From Acidisoma sp. L85 (GTDB lineage: Bacteria; Pseudomonadota; Alphaproteobacteria; Acetobacterales; Acetobacteraceae): DNA of 64,000 nt. This document shows positions 40,741-49,432 of the stretch, piece by piece (within the stretch, counting starts at the first letter, position 1; every line of letters starts with the position of its first letter). The translations under genes and the position numbers were made by a program. The stretch spans positions 1-64,000 of the forward strand of contig NZ_LMUQ01000012.1 of NCBI RefSeq assembly GCF_009765865.1, read 5' to 3'. The notes beneath the pieces were generated by a model. The model worked only from the letters and a program-made list of their open reading frames with translations. It ran no database searches and was not told where the DNA came from.

Positions 40741-42237
40741 CTAGTGCACTGCGGCGAACATGATGCGTTCCTCGGTCGCCTGGGCGATATCCAGTTCCTC
40801 AACCACCCGGCCTTGCCGAGCGACCAGCACGCGGTCGGAAAGTGCCATGATCTCTGGAAGATAGGATGAGATCACGACCACGGCGATACCGCGATCGGCC
40901 AGCGAATTGATGAAGCGGTGGATCTCGGCAATCGCGCCGACATCGACACCGCGTGTGGGCTCATCGAAGATGATGACCTTGGGTTCCTGGACAGCGGCCT
41001 TGGCAATGACGACCTTCTGCTGATTACCGCCCGAAAGCTCGATGATCTTCGCACTCGCATCGATCGCTCGCACACCAAGCCGCTCGGTCCATTGCCTGGC
41101 GAGAGTCCGCGCCTCCGTCATCGAAACCACAGCGAGCGGATTAAGACCGCGCGCAAGATTGCCGATCTGGATATTCTCCGCGATCGACATGGTCTCGAAG
41201 AAGCCTTCCACTTTGCGGTCCTCAGTAACATAGACTATGCCGTCGAGGATCGCCGGCCGTGGCGTTCTGTAGCGAACGAGGCGGTTGCCGAGTTCGATGG
41301 AGCCGCCATGGAAGAAGTCGCGCTTCAGCACGCCGCTTACGATCTTCATCGTCTCAGTACGACCGGCGCCGACCAGGCCGAAAAACCCTGTGATCTGCCC
41401 CGCGTAGATCGAAAACGATGTGTTTCGGACGATGCTGCCCATGGACAGGTTCTGCACACTCAATACCCTCTCGCCATAGGCTCGGGCACGCCGCGGCTTG
41501 TCCTGGTCGTAAAGCTCATGCGACAGGGTGCGGCCCACCATGCCATGCACGATACGCTCGCGGTCGAAATTGGCGGTAGCGTCCGTCACCACAAGCTCCC
41601 CATCGCGCAGGATGGTGATGCGGTCCGACAGGAGAAGCGCTTCTTCCAGAGCGTGGCTGATGAAAATGATGGAGGTGCCGCTGTCCTTGAGGCGACGTAC
41701 AAGATTGAAGAAGTGAAACTTCTCCTCGGGTGTTAGGCTCGCGGTCGGCTCATCAAAGATGATGAGCCGGGCTTCGTGATGCACCGCGCGCGCGATTTCG
41801 ACCATCTGCTTTTTGGCAGCGCCCAGCGACGAGACCAGCGCCATGGGATCGACGTAGAAATTCAGCGACAGCAGGAAGCGTTGCGCTTGGATATAGAGAC
41901 CGCGCAGCCGGTTGAAGATCTTCTCCTCGCCGAGATAGATGTTCTGTGCCACCGTCATCGACGGCACGAGGTTGGTTTCCTGAAACACCATCGCGACTCC
42001 GCGCTGCTTTGCCTCCGATGGCGAGGCAAGCGTGACGGCCGCGCCGTCGATCAGCATCTCGCCAGAACTTAACTGGTAGACGCCGGCGAGGATCTTCGTC
42101 AGCGTCGATTTCCCAGCGCCATTCTCGCCGACGATCGCGTGAATTTCACCGGCCTCGACATTGAAATCAATGTTGCGGATGGCGGGAACGCCCCTGAACT
42201 CTTTCGTGGCACGTCGCAGTTCCAGAACCTTCGTCAT
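40741..42237 (-). CDS. RbsA/XylG-type sugar ABC ATPase (two ATP-binding domains)
   Basis: A 498-residue CUT2-class ATPase with two tandem nucleotide-binding domains. Domain 1 has Walker A GENGAGKSTL and DEPTASLT; its signature is the degenerate form SLGAAKKQMVEIARA usual in this class. Domain 2 has a degenerate Walker A region (GLVGAGRTET) and LSGGNQQKVVIAKA with DEPTRGVD. It is the last gene of the operon starting at 47535 and its start overlaps the stop of the propeller gene by four bases (ATGA). Confidence 0.93.
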   Translation of the reverse strand: MTKVLELRRATKEFRGVPAIRNIDFNVEAGEIHAIVGENGAGKSTLTKILAGVYQLSSGEMLIDGAAVTLASPSEAKQRGVAMVFQETNLVPSMTVAQNIYLGEEKIFNRLRGLYIQAQRFLLSLNFYVDPMALVSSLGAAKKQMVEIARAVHHEARLIIFDEPTASLTPEEKFHFFNLVRRLKDSGTSIIFISHALEEALLLSDRITILRDGELVVTDATANFDRERIVHGMVGRTLSHELYDQDKPRRARAYGERVLSVQNLSMGSIVRNTSFSIYAGQITGFFGLVGAGRTETMKIVSGVLKRDFFHGGSIELGNRLVRYRTPRPAILDGIVYVTEDRKVEGFFETMSIAENIQIGNLARGLNPLAVVSMTEARTLARQWTERLGVRAIDASAKIIELSGGNQQKVVIAKAAVQEPKVIIFDEPTRGVDVGAIAEIHRFINSLADRGIAVVVISSYLPEIMALSDRVLVARQGRVVEELDIAQATEERIMFAAVH

Positions 42238-43355
42238 GCGGGATAGCCGCTCAAAAGCGGGTCGCGCGGCAGTCCGACCAGAACGCCCGAGCCCTGCGCA
42301 CCGACCATCAACGTGTCACCATGCTCCGCGAGAGACGTCACCCCATGCACCCGGCCATCCGCGCGGCTGTGGTAGCTCGCGATGGGCCGCATGCGTTCAT
42401 CGCAGCGCACGACGAGGCCATAGGACCAGGACGGCGACCACGGCTTCAGAGTGTTCAGCTTCTTGCGTGCGCCACCTTGGATCGGTTCCAGAAAAGTAAC
42501 GCCGCTGAAAAGCGCTGGCGCGATCCAGAGATCGGTGTCGATGGTGTCGATCATGCGGTCGCGATAGGCCGTCTCTTTCAGCACAAACTCCACGAGCTGG
42601 TTGCGCGGTGCGAACATCGCGAGCCAGAAGCCACCACCCTGCGCTGCCAAGATGCGACCCGGATAGGCGGGAAGCTTGCCGAGCGCGGTCACAATCGGCG
42701 TCGCCCGCGCAGCCTGCAGCATGACGACCCGGTGCCGCCAAGCCTCCGACACGAAAACCGCGCTATCCGCCCCCAATACCACGCCAGAGGGGAAGCAGAG
42801 ACCCGAGGCCAAAGCGATCGGCTTCCCGCCGTCAGTCAATGGAATACGCCAGAGTTTGCCGCTGGCACCCTTGGTCATGAGGTCGCGCTTCCACTCGGCG
42901 GCGGGCAGCATCGCGGAGCCATTCGCGAGGATCAATGTATCCGCACCGAGAAAAGCACCGGCGGTCGGACAATTCAGCCGTTCTCCTTCCACCTCAATCA
43001 GCATCCTCCCGTCGTGCCGACCACCAACCAGCAGCACACCCTCCCCGTCCTGTCCCACCGCGAGCACACCGCTCGGGCCAACCGCGAGAAAACTTACCGG
43101 CTTCGGACAGGTGCGGATGATGCGTGAGGTCCAACCTAAGTCACCGGCGGCCAGCGACACGATCTCCGAACCCTGCGATCCGATCAGCCCATCTGGCGTC
43201 GTGAGAAGATTGTCGAGGCGAGGAAAGCGGCCCAGGATCGGCGCTTGATCCAGCTGCGTATTGGGCGTGAGGGGACCATCCATCGCGGGCACTGCGGTTC
43301 CGGCCGTGTCGAAGCCACGAAATGACGCGTAGGCCCGGTGCAAAGCTCCGATCAC
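42234..43355 (-). CDS. Strictosidine-synthase/SMP-30-like beta-propeller protein
   Basis: About 373 residues forming a predicted six-bladed propeller related to strictosidine synthase-like lactonases. The segments CFPSGVVLGADSAVFVSEAW and LPAYPGRILAAQGGGFWLAM correspond in order to FANGVVTASDGQSFLFAESW and LPGYPDNINRSSDGNYWAAL of the preceding fused gene, so both belong to one superfamily. The start is taken as GTG 43355, which overlaps the preceding stop (GTGA); the longer frame begins at a TTG deep in that gene. With this start there is no signal peptide, so it should be cytoplasmic. The catalytic function is unproven. Confidence 0.75.
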   Translation of the reverse strand: MIGALHRAYASFRGFDTAGTAVPAMDGPLTPNTQLDQAPILGRFPRLDNLLTTPDGLIGSQGSEIVSLAAGDLGWTSRIIRTCPKPVSFLAVGPSGVLAVGQDGEGVLLVGGRHDGRMLIEVEGERLNCPTAGAFLGADTLILANGSAMLPAAEWKRDLMTKGASGKLWRIPLTDGGKPIALASGLCFPSGVVLGADSAVFVSEAWRHRVVMLQAARATPIVTALGKLPAYPGRILAAQGGGFWLAMFAPRNQLVEFVLKETAYRDRMIDTIDTDLWIAPALFSGVTFLEPIQGGARKKLNTLKPWSPSWSYGLVVRCDERMRPIASYHSRADGRVHGVTSLAEHGDTLMVGAQGSGVLVGLPRDPLLSGYPA

Positions 43356-45472
43356 GAGGGCGCCCCCCAATAGGCATCCTGCGCGCACCAATTCGGATCC
43401 GCGCCCGGAATCTTGTAGCGACCGATACGGTTGTTCGAGACGCCGCCGAGATAGAGATAGCCCCTGTGCTCGCGCATCGAGGTGATCATGGGATGGTTCT
43501 CACCACCTAAATCCCACAGGCTTTCGAGAATATCGCCACGTTCGTTGAAGCGGATGACGCAGCCCGTATTGATATTCGGATATAGCCAAAGATCGGGCGC
43601 CACACGCCGCGCCATGCGGCGGCGGAAACCTGGCATGGATAGCGCGAGATCGAGCGCGGGGGTCCGCATCCCTAGCAGCGCCGCCCAGTAATTGCCATCC
43701 GACGATCGGTTGATGTTGTCGGGATAGCCAGGAAGATTCGCCAGAACCGGCTCGCGCTTGCCCTTTTTAGGCCCATCGAACCAGTAGCGGCTGATCGAAC
43801 AGGTCCAGCTCTCGGCGAAAAGGAAAGACTGGCCGTCGGACGCCGTGACGACGCCATTGGCGAAAACCAGCTTGTGGATCTCGGTACGCGTGCTCCCGTT
43901 GCGCGGGTCGTAGCAAATCATTCGCCCATTGCCGCGGCTTTCCAGCGCGTCGGTCGCCCAATCCTCCTGCTCGTAACGGATCGTCGCCTCGCTGAAATAG
44001 ACCCGTCCGTCCGGCGCGATATCGAGATCATCGGCCAGACGCAGGCGCGAATCATCGACGACCGAGAGCAGGCTGCGGTTGGTCTCGTCGGTGAGCTTAC
44101 TCACCACTTTGTCGGGCGAAACCTGATATAGCCCCATGCCGCCGATACAGACGAGAAGATTGCCTGCTCGGTCGAAAGCCATGCCCAAAGGATGGCCGCC
44201 GATATGCGCGAAAACCTCGTGCCGCTTATGGTCCGGGCCGAAGAAGCGCACGATGTCGCCTTGGCGCGTGCCGCAATAGAGGTTGTCGGCGCGGTCGAGA
44301 ATCACGTCTTCCGGACCCTCGATCACGCCGAGACCGATAATCTCGACGTTGCGAAGCTTGTCGTTCAGCGCATAGGGCGAGCCGGGATCCGTGGTACGCG
44401 GCGGCGGCGGCAGCGTGAGATAGGCCGGAGACACGTAGATCTTCGACAGCCATTTCTCGCGGTTCTTCAGCCAGCGCATATCGATGAAAACCGCACCGAT
44501 CAGGACGCAGCCCAGAATCATCGAAGTCACCGGCCCGGTAACGCCGAAGTTGATGAGGCTATTGGTCAGAATGAGCACCAGCAACGCGCCCATGATGGCC
44601 TTGGAGACAGAGCCGCGCCCGCCGCCGAGCGAATTGCCACCTAGCACCACGGCCGTCAGCGCGGAGACCTCCAACCCGATGCCGGTATCGGAACCGGTGC
44701 TGCCAAGCCGGGCGGCGAACAGAAACCCCGCCAGCGCACAAAGCCCGCTCGACCACACATAGGCAAAGAACACCGTGCGGCGAACATTGATGCCGGCATT
44801 ATAGGCTGACCGCCGTGCGCCACCGACCGCCGTCAATCGCCACCCTGGCCGCATCCGCGACAGCACGATATGCCAGCCGATGGCGATGACCACCGAAAGG
44901 ATCAGCGAAAAGGGAATGGCGAAGACCGCGCCGGCACCAAGAAAGTCCCACAGATCGGAATCGACATTTCCGGAAACCAGCGCGGTCGAGAAATGGAGGA
45001 AAACCAGCTCGTAGATCGAGCGAAAGATGATGAGTGTGACGAGTGTCGTCAGGAAGGCGCGCAACCGCATGTAGCCGACGAGGAAGCCATTCAACGCGCC
45101 GCAGACCGCGCCCATTGCCAGGGTCGCGACCCAGACAACCGGAATAGGCCAGCCCAACACGTTGATACCGAGCAGTGCGAACAACACGGACAGCGAAAAG
45201 ACCGCACCGACGGAGAGATCGATGCCGCCCGAGATAACGACGATCGCAAGACCCAGAACAACCAGCCCGAATTCGGCGATCTGACGGCCGAGATCGGACA
45301 GATTCGAGAGTGCGAAGAAATCCGGCGTGATCGCGCCGAAAACAACGATCACCGCGATCAGCGCGATGAACGGAATGGCGTTGTCGATCCACCGCTTGGA
45401 CAGCAACTCCCCGACCAGATGGTCGGGGAGATAGCGGTAGCGCAGGCGCGCAAGGGTCTCGTTCTGGGGCAT
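43352..45472 (-). CDS. Fusion: RbsC-type ABC permease + strictosidine-synthase/SMP-30-like propeller
   Basis: A single 706-residue frame. Residues 1 to about 345 are a CUT2 permease with some ten membrane segments, including SGGIDLSVGAVFSLSVLFAL and the conserved VVLGGNSLGGGRGS loop. A basic segment (RWLKNREKWLSK) and a proline-rich linker (LPPPPRTTDPGSP) follow. From about 385 to the end is a beta-propeller with GPEDVILDRADNLYCGT, FANGVVTASDGQSFLFAESW and LPGYPDNINRSSDGNYWAAL, typical of the strictosidine synthase/APMAP-like branch. The positive residues after the last helix put the propeller in the cytoplasm. I see no frameshift or internal start that would split it. Confidence 0.85.
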   Translation of the reverse strand: MPQNETLARLRYRYLPDHLVGELLSKRWIDNAIPFIALIAVIVVFGAITPDFFALSNLSDLGRQIAEFGLVVLGLAIVVISGGIDLSVGAVFSLSVLFALLGINVLGWPIPVVWVATLAMGAVCGALNGFLVGYMRLRAFLTTLVTLIIFRSIYELVFLHFSTALVSGNVDSDLWDFLGAGAVFAIPFSLILSVVIAIGWHIVLSRMRPGWRLTAVGGARRSAYNAGINVRRTVFFAYVWSSGLCALAGFLFAARLGSTGSDTGIGLEVSALTAVVLGGNSLGGGRGSVSKAIMGALLVLILTNSLINFGVTGPVTSMILGCVLIGAVFIDMRWLKNREKWLSKIYVSPAYLTLPPPPRTTDPGSPYALNDKLRNVEIIGLGVIEGPEDVILDRADNLYCGTRQGDIVRFFGPDHKRHEVFAHIGGHPLGMAFDRAGNLLVCIGGMGLYQVSPDKVVSKLTDETNRSLLSVVDDSRLRLADDLDIAPDGRVYFSEATIRYEQEDWATDALESRGNGRMICYDPRNGSTRTEIHKLVFANGVVTASDGQSFLFAESWTCSISRYWFDGPKKGKREPVLANLPGYPDNINRSSDGNYWAALLGMRTPALDLALSMPGFRRRMARRVAPDLWLYPNINTGCVIRFNERGDILESLWDLGGENHPMITSMREHRGYLYLGGVSNNRIGRYKIPGADPNWCAQDAYWGAPS

Positions 45473-45482
45473 GAGCCGGTGG

Positions 45483-46481
45483 CTATTTCAGCTCGCTCAG
45501 CGACCAGCAATTGCGCGGCGTTAGGTTGTCCTTCGTGAGGATCGTCAGCGGCGTGTAGTAGGTATTCTTGACGGTTCCGGCCTTGGCGGGAGAGAGCAAC
45601 AGCTCAACAATCTGCTGGTTGAGGATATCGCCCTGCAGCGGCACATTGTAGCTCACGGTCATATCGAGCAGGCCTTTGCGGATATTGTCACAGCCATCCT
45701 TGGTGCCGCCGCCCGAGGTCACGACATAGACTTTTCCGGTCTTGCCGGCCTGCTGGATAGCCGCGCCGGCACCGACATCCTGGTTGTCCCAATTGCCGAC
45801 GACACCGCAGAGATCCGGGTTCTGTTGCAGAACCGTCTCCATGATCGCGCGTTCCTTGGCCGGATCGTAGTTCGCGGCCTGCTCGGAGACGATCTTCATG
45901 TTGGGATGCTTCCCGAAGACGTCGTGATAGGCGAAGAGCTCATAGAGGTTGGAGGCCGCCGTCGGCACGCCCTGCATGATGGCGACCTTGCCGGAGGTGC
46001 CGGGACCGCATTGCTTCACCAGCGCATCCGCCTCGACATAACCCACCTTCACCCAATCGGCGCCGACATAGGAATCCGTGGCGAGCGAGGATTCCAGATT
46101 GACCTGCAGCACCTTGATCCCAGCCTGCTCCAGACGCTTGATCGGCCGTGAATAGGACTGCACGTCTGGGTTATGGACAATGACGAGGTCCGGCTTTTGC
46201 GCGATCAGCGAGGTGAGCGCTCGTGTTCCGGCATCGGTACTCCAATTCGGGTCGCGGATTTCGAACTTGTAGCCGAGATCAGCGGCCTGGCGACGCATGA
46301 TGGCGGCCCAGCCTTCCGTCAGGTCGAAGCCCATGGCAAGCGGCACGAAGACCACAGTCTTGCCCTTGAGGCCATCGTAATAGGGCGCACGGCGAGCCGC
46401 ATTCGACAGCCCGACATCCTGCGCATAGGCCGTGCTGATCGCGAAGAAGGCGCTCAGCACGAAGGCGATGAGGCGAAGCAT
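45483..46481 (-). CDS. Sugar-type ABC transporter substrate-binding protein (periplasmic binding protein, RbsB-like)
   Basis: A 332-residue binding protein with a Sec signal peptide (about 1-20, ending STAYA-QD). The fold signature includes VVFVPLAMGFDLTEGWAAIM, LIAQKPDLVIVHNPDVQS, VGADWVKVGYVEADALV and CGVVGNWDNQDVGAGAAIQ, as in Peripla_BP_4 proteins for sugars and related ligands. Two pairs of cysteines may form disulfides. It lies between the two permease genes of the operon. The ligand is unknown; context suggests a sugar, lactone or aldonate-like compound. Confidence 0.88.
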   Translation of the reverse strand: MLRLIAFVLSAFFAISTAYAQDVGLSNAARRAPYYDGLKGKTVVFVPLAMGFDLTEGWAAIMRRQAADLGYKFEIRDPNWSTDAGTRALTSLIAQKPDLVIVHNPDVQSYSRPIKRLEQAGIKVLQVNLESSLATDSYVGADWVKVGYVEADALVKQCGPGTSGKVAIMQGVPTAASNLYELFAYHDVFGKHPNMKIVSEQAANYDPAKERAIMETVLQQNPDLCGVVGNWDNQDVGAGAAIQQAGKTGKVYVVTSGGGTKDGCDNIRKGLLDMTVSYNVPLQGDILNQQIVELLLSPAKAGTVKNTYYTPLTILTKDNLTPRNCWSLSELK

Positions 46482-46545
46482 GGGATCCTCCTATTCTTAT
46501 TGTTGGAGCGAGTGATGTTGAACCGGAGCGGGCTGCAGCGCCGCG

Positions 46546-47535
46546 TCAGATATCGCCCTGTTGCTGCTGCGCGGTTTGCTCGTCACGGGGGTTTATGACG
46601 CTGTCGGCAATCAGTGCCAGCAGCAGGATGATGCTCTTGACCAGATTTTGCTCGGTATAGGAGACGTTGAGGATGGTCATTCCATCCAGCAACACGCCAA
46701 CCAGAAGCGTGCCGACAAGCACGCTGCGTACATTGCCCCGCCCCCCGCTGAGGCTCACGCCGCCAAGCACGACGACGAGCAGCACGTCATAGATCATCGT
46801 CGAATTGTAAATCCGCGTGCTCATGCTGGCGACGGATGCGGCCATTACCAGCCCGGCCGCATAGGCGATCAGGCCGGTGACGACATATTGCGCGACGATG
46901 AGGTTGCGGACTGGAATGCCAGCGATACGGGCGGCTAGCAGATTGTCCCCGATCGCATAGACGAAGCGGCCAAAGCGCGTCCAGCGCAGGAGCAAATAGA
47001 CCATGGCCGCCAATATGGCGAAAGCGATGATCGGCACCGGCACGCCCAACACACGGCCGACGCCGAGGAAGGAGAACCAGCCGGCATTGTCGGGCACGTT
47101 CTGCACGTCGATCTTGAAGAAATACGCGCGCCCCACGCCATAGACCGCGAGGCCCATGGCAAGCGTCGTAAAAATCGCCGGAACATCGGCGTAGGCCACG
47201 AGGATTCCCGTGATACAGCCGACGACAATGACGAACCCCGCGCCGACCAGCAAAGCAAGGTCGAAGTTCATCCCGGTCTGTGCCAGGGAGAAAGCCCAAG
47301 AAACCGCGACCACCATCGTGGCGATCATCGCAAGATCGATCCCCCGCCCGATCACGACGAGGCCCATGCCCAGACCAAGCATGCCCAGGATCGAAACGCT
47401 GCGGACCAAAGCGATGATATTGCCGGAGGTTAGGAAGCCATGCAGGCTCGCGGCGAAGCCCAGGAAAAGGACACAGGCCAGCGCGAAGACGATGCCCTCC
47501 TGCGTAACCTTGAAGCGGCCTGCTAAGGCCCTCAT
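46546..47535 (-). CDS. RbsC-type ABC transporter permease
   Basis: A 329-residue inner-membrane permease of the CUT2 class, about ten membrane segments, with VVIGRGIDLAMIATMVVAVS and the ATPase-contact loop VVVLGGVSLSGGRGN. It is the first gene of the operon 47535 to 40741 and is divergent from the SDR at 47745. Together with the fused permease it should form a heterodimeric channel driven by the single two-domain ATPase. Confidence 0.92.
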   Translation of the reverse strand: MRALAGRFKVTQEGIVFALACVLFLGFAASLHGFLTSGNIIALVRSVSILGMLGLGMGLVVIGRGIDLAMIATMVVAVSWAFSLAQTGMNFDLALLVGAGFVIVVGCITGILVAYADVPAIFTTLAMGLAVYGVGRAYFFKIDVQNVPDNAGWFSFLGVGRVLGVPVPIIAFAILAAMVYLLLRWTRFGRFVYAIGDNLLAARIAGIPVRNLIVAQYVVTGLIAYAAGLVMAASVASMSTRIYNSTMIYDVLLVVVLGGVSLSGGRGNVRSVLVGTLLVGVLLDGMTILNVSYTEQNLVKSIILLLALIADSVINPRDEQTAQQQQGDI

Positions 47536-47744
47536 TTTCCTGTAGGTGCTCGCATTACCGATGGACCGGCGACTCCGTCGCTGGTCCCTCCCCCTGTTCC
47601 ATTATGGTTGAGCGACTGTACGCACAGCGTCACGCGGCCAGAAATAGCGTGGGCTGGCATAGCAGCTATAGTCACGACAATAGGCCATTCCGGCAGAGCG
47701 AAAGTCTATCCTCATGAAAATAAATCGTCGCAGGAGGAATTGCC
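47536..47744. promoter_or_regulatory. Divergent control region of the first sugar ABC operon and an SDR gene
   Basis: The 209 bases between two divergent genes hold an exact inverted repeat ATAGCAGCTAT (listed separately) that recurs in the LysR gene region. AGGAGGAA at 47734-47741 area is a strong ribosome site for the SDR. The rest carries no gene. Confidence 0.6.
47659..47669. promoter_or_regulatory. Operator-like palindrome ATAGCAGCTAT, copy 1
   Basis: A perfect 5+1+5 inverted repeat. It also occurs at 58150-58160. Around both copies further bases agree: GCCAGA lies about 20 bases upstream and TCAC with a nearby GACA downstream. LysR-type regulators bind short dyads of this kind (known), and the second copy lies just before a LysR gene, so this is probably its operator at a distant target promoter. 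Confidence 0.65.
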
Positions 47745-48485
47745 ATGTCCAGCCGGCTTGAGGGTAGCACACTCGTCACAGGCGGAGCCGGCGGAATTGG
47801 CCGCGCGATCGTTCAGGCACTGGCCGCGCGTGGCGAGAGGGTCATCATCGGGGATTTCGATGCCGCCGCCGCGAAGATCCTGGCCGACAGCTTAGGCCCC
47901 AAGGTTCTGCCACTCGCCCTGGACGTCACGGATGCCGCCGCCGTGGATAGCCTGCTCGATCGCATTCCCGCGGAATTCCTGCCGCTCCATACACTCGTCA
48001 ATAATGCGGGCCATGATGTTGGCGGCCGCACGCGTTTCGACCAGGGCTCGGCCGATGACTGGGCCAGCATCATCGACACCAACCTGAAAGGCATGATGCG
48101 CGTCACCCGCAGCGTCATCCCGGCGATGGTGAAGCGTGACGCCGGCGATATCGTCAATATTACTTCGGTGAGCGCGGTGCGGATGGTGCCTGATATGGCC
48201 GCCTACACGGCCAGCAAGGCCGGCGCCAAGGCTTTCACGGAAATGCTGCGTGCCGATCTCGCGGAAACCGGCCTCCGCATCACGGAAATTCAGCCCGGCC
48301 TTACCCGGACCGACATCATCGTCAAACGCTATCGTGGCGACCGCGAGGCCGAACGTGCGTATTTCGAGCAGTATCGCATGGCACTCGACCCCGCGGATGT
48401 CGCGAGGTCGGTGCTTTTCGCATTGGATCAACCGCCGCAGATGCAGATCGCCGAGATCCTTCTGCTGCCGGTCAACCGCTGGTAG
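47745..48485 (+). CDS. Short-chain dehydrogenase/reductase
   Basis: A 246-residue SDR with LVTGGAGGIGRAIVQALA (cofactor motif), NNAGHDVGG, the catalytic serine in NITSVSAV and Tyr-Lys in AAYTASKAGAKAFT. It resembles YdfG/serine-dehydrogenase-like SDRs in length and in the DRIPAEFLPLHTLVNNAG segment. It is divergent from the first ABC operon and shares its control region, so it likely oxidises the imported compound or a product of it. It is convergent with the MBL gene that follows. Confidence 0.9.
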   Translation: MSSRLEGSTLVTGGAGGIGRAIVQALAARGERVIIGDFDAAAAKILADSLGPKVLPLALDVTDAAAVDSLLDRIPAEFLPLHTLVNNAGHDVGGRTRFDQGSADDWASIIDTNLKGMMRVTRSVIPAMVKRDAGDIVNITSVSAVRMVPDMAAYTASKAGAKAFTEMLRADLAETGLRITEIQPGLTRTDIIVKRYRGDREAERAYFEQYRMALDPADVARSVLFALDQPPQMQIAEILLLPVNRW

Positions 48486-48500
48486 ACCGGCAGCAGAGAC

Positions 48501-49382
48501 TTAGGAGACGAGACTTACCGCGCCATCAGCCAGCGCGATCTCGCTGATTCGCAGGCCGGTTTCCTTGATGATTCGTGACGGGAAGAGGTTTCTGACCTCC
48601 TCGTCATGGATCGGAACGACGCGCTTGTAGTCTCCGCCAGCCTCTTTGATCATCGCATCGGTCGCGAAGAGCAGATTGGTGTGGCTGACCATGGCGAGGC
48701 CGACCGGCACGTAATACGGGTCGTCCGGTGTCTGGCTGGTCATGTTCTGGTAGCTGTAGACCAGATCGCCGGCCAGCACCCAGGTATCCTCGCTCTTGGT
48801 CGCGCCATCGTTGCGGACGGCGACATATTGGCAGCCCCAGGTATGGGTATCCGGCGCCGAGCGGATATCGATGTTCGGCAGGAAGTTCTCGCGGTCGCCA
48901 TCGAGTGCCACGAGGCGGCCCTGGCGCGCCAGATCAACGATCCGCATGATATCGGCGGGATCGGTCGCGACATTGAGCCAGCGGAATTTCCGGTCCAGCG
49001 CCATCGCCCAGATCCATTTCGAGAGCTCACGCTCCTGGATATAGAACTTGGCGTTCGGGAAGGCGTGAGTATTGCCGGCGTGGTCGAAATGGGCGTGGGT
49101 GAGCACGATGTGCTCGACCTCCTCCGGCTTCACGCCCGCTTCCTTCAGCACCACATCGGCGGGCTGCCAGCCATGGACGTTGAACAGCTTGCCTAGCGTC
49201 TCGCCATAGGCGTGATGGTCGTAGCCGACATCCACCAGGACCGTCGTGCCCTGGCCTTTGATGAGGACATAGCCATAGGGCATTTTCCGCGTGCCCTGGT
49301 TATGCGCGCCGTAGACGATGCCGGTAATCGGCGCCGTCGGCATATAGGCGTATTCCATAACCCAGATCGAATAATCCGCCAT
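48501..49382 (-). CDS. Metallo-beta-lactamase-fold hydrolase, N-acyl-homoserine-lactonase-like (first)
   Basis: A 293-residue MBL-fold enzyme. The metal motif is LTHAHFDHAGN (HxHxDH), with further ligands expected at APDTHTWG (His) and VLAGDLVYSY (Asp) and a C-terminal His in VPIHDEEV. Such enzymes open lactone rings; AHL-degrading members are one subset. Start ATG 49382 has GGGAGAAC upstream. It is last in an operon with an SDR, a sugar-type ABC importer and a Tat-dependent binding protein, which favours a sugar-lactone or similar metabolite over quorum-sensing signals. Confidence 0.8.
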   Translation of the reverse strand: MADYSIWVMEYAYMPTAPITGIVYGAHNQGTRKMPYGYVLIKGQGTTVLVDVGYDHHAYGETLGKLFNVHGWQPADVVLKEAGVKPEEVEHIVLTHAHFDHAGNTHAFPNAKFYIQERELSKWIWAMALDRKFRWLNVATDPADIMRIVDLARQGRLVALDGDRENFLPNIDIRSAPDTHTWGCQYVAVRNDGATKSEDTWVLAGDLVYSYQNMTSQTPDDPYYVPVGLAMVSHTNLLFATDAMIKEAGGDYKRVVPIHDEEVRNLFPSRIIKETGLRISEIALADGAVSLVS

Positions 49383-49432
49383 CGCACCGTTCTCCCGTTT
49401 TCTTTGCGCCGGCCTATTGGCCAGCTTCGGAC

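Noticed and set aside
43356-43391. Longer start of the second propeller gene at TTG 43391
   Set aside because: It would lie 40 bases inside the preceding gene and give a hydrophobic N-terminus; the GTG at 43355 forms a normal GTGA overlap.
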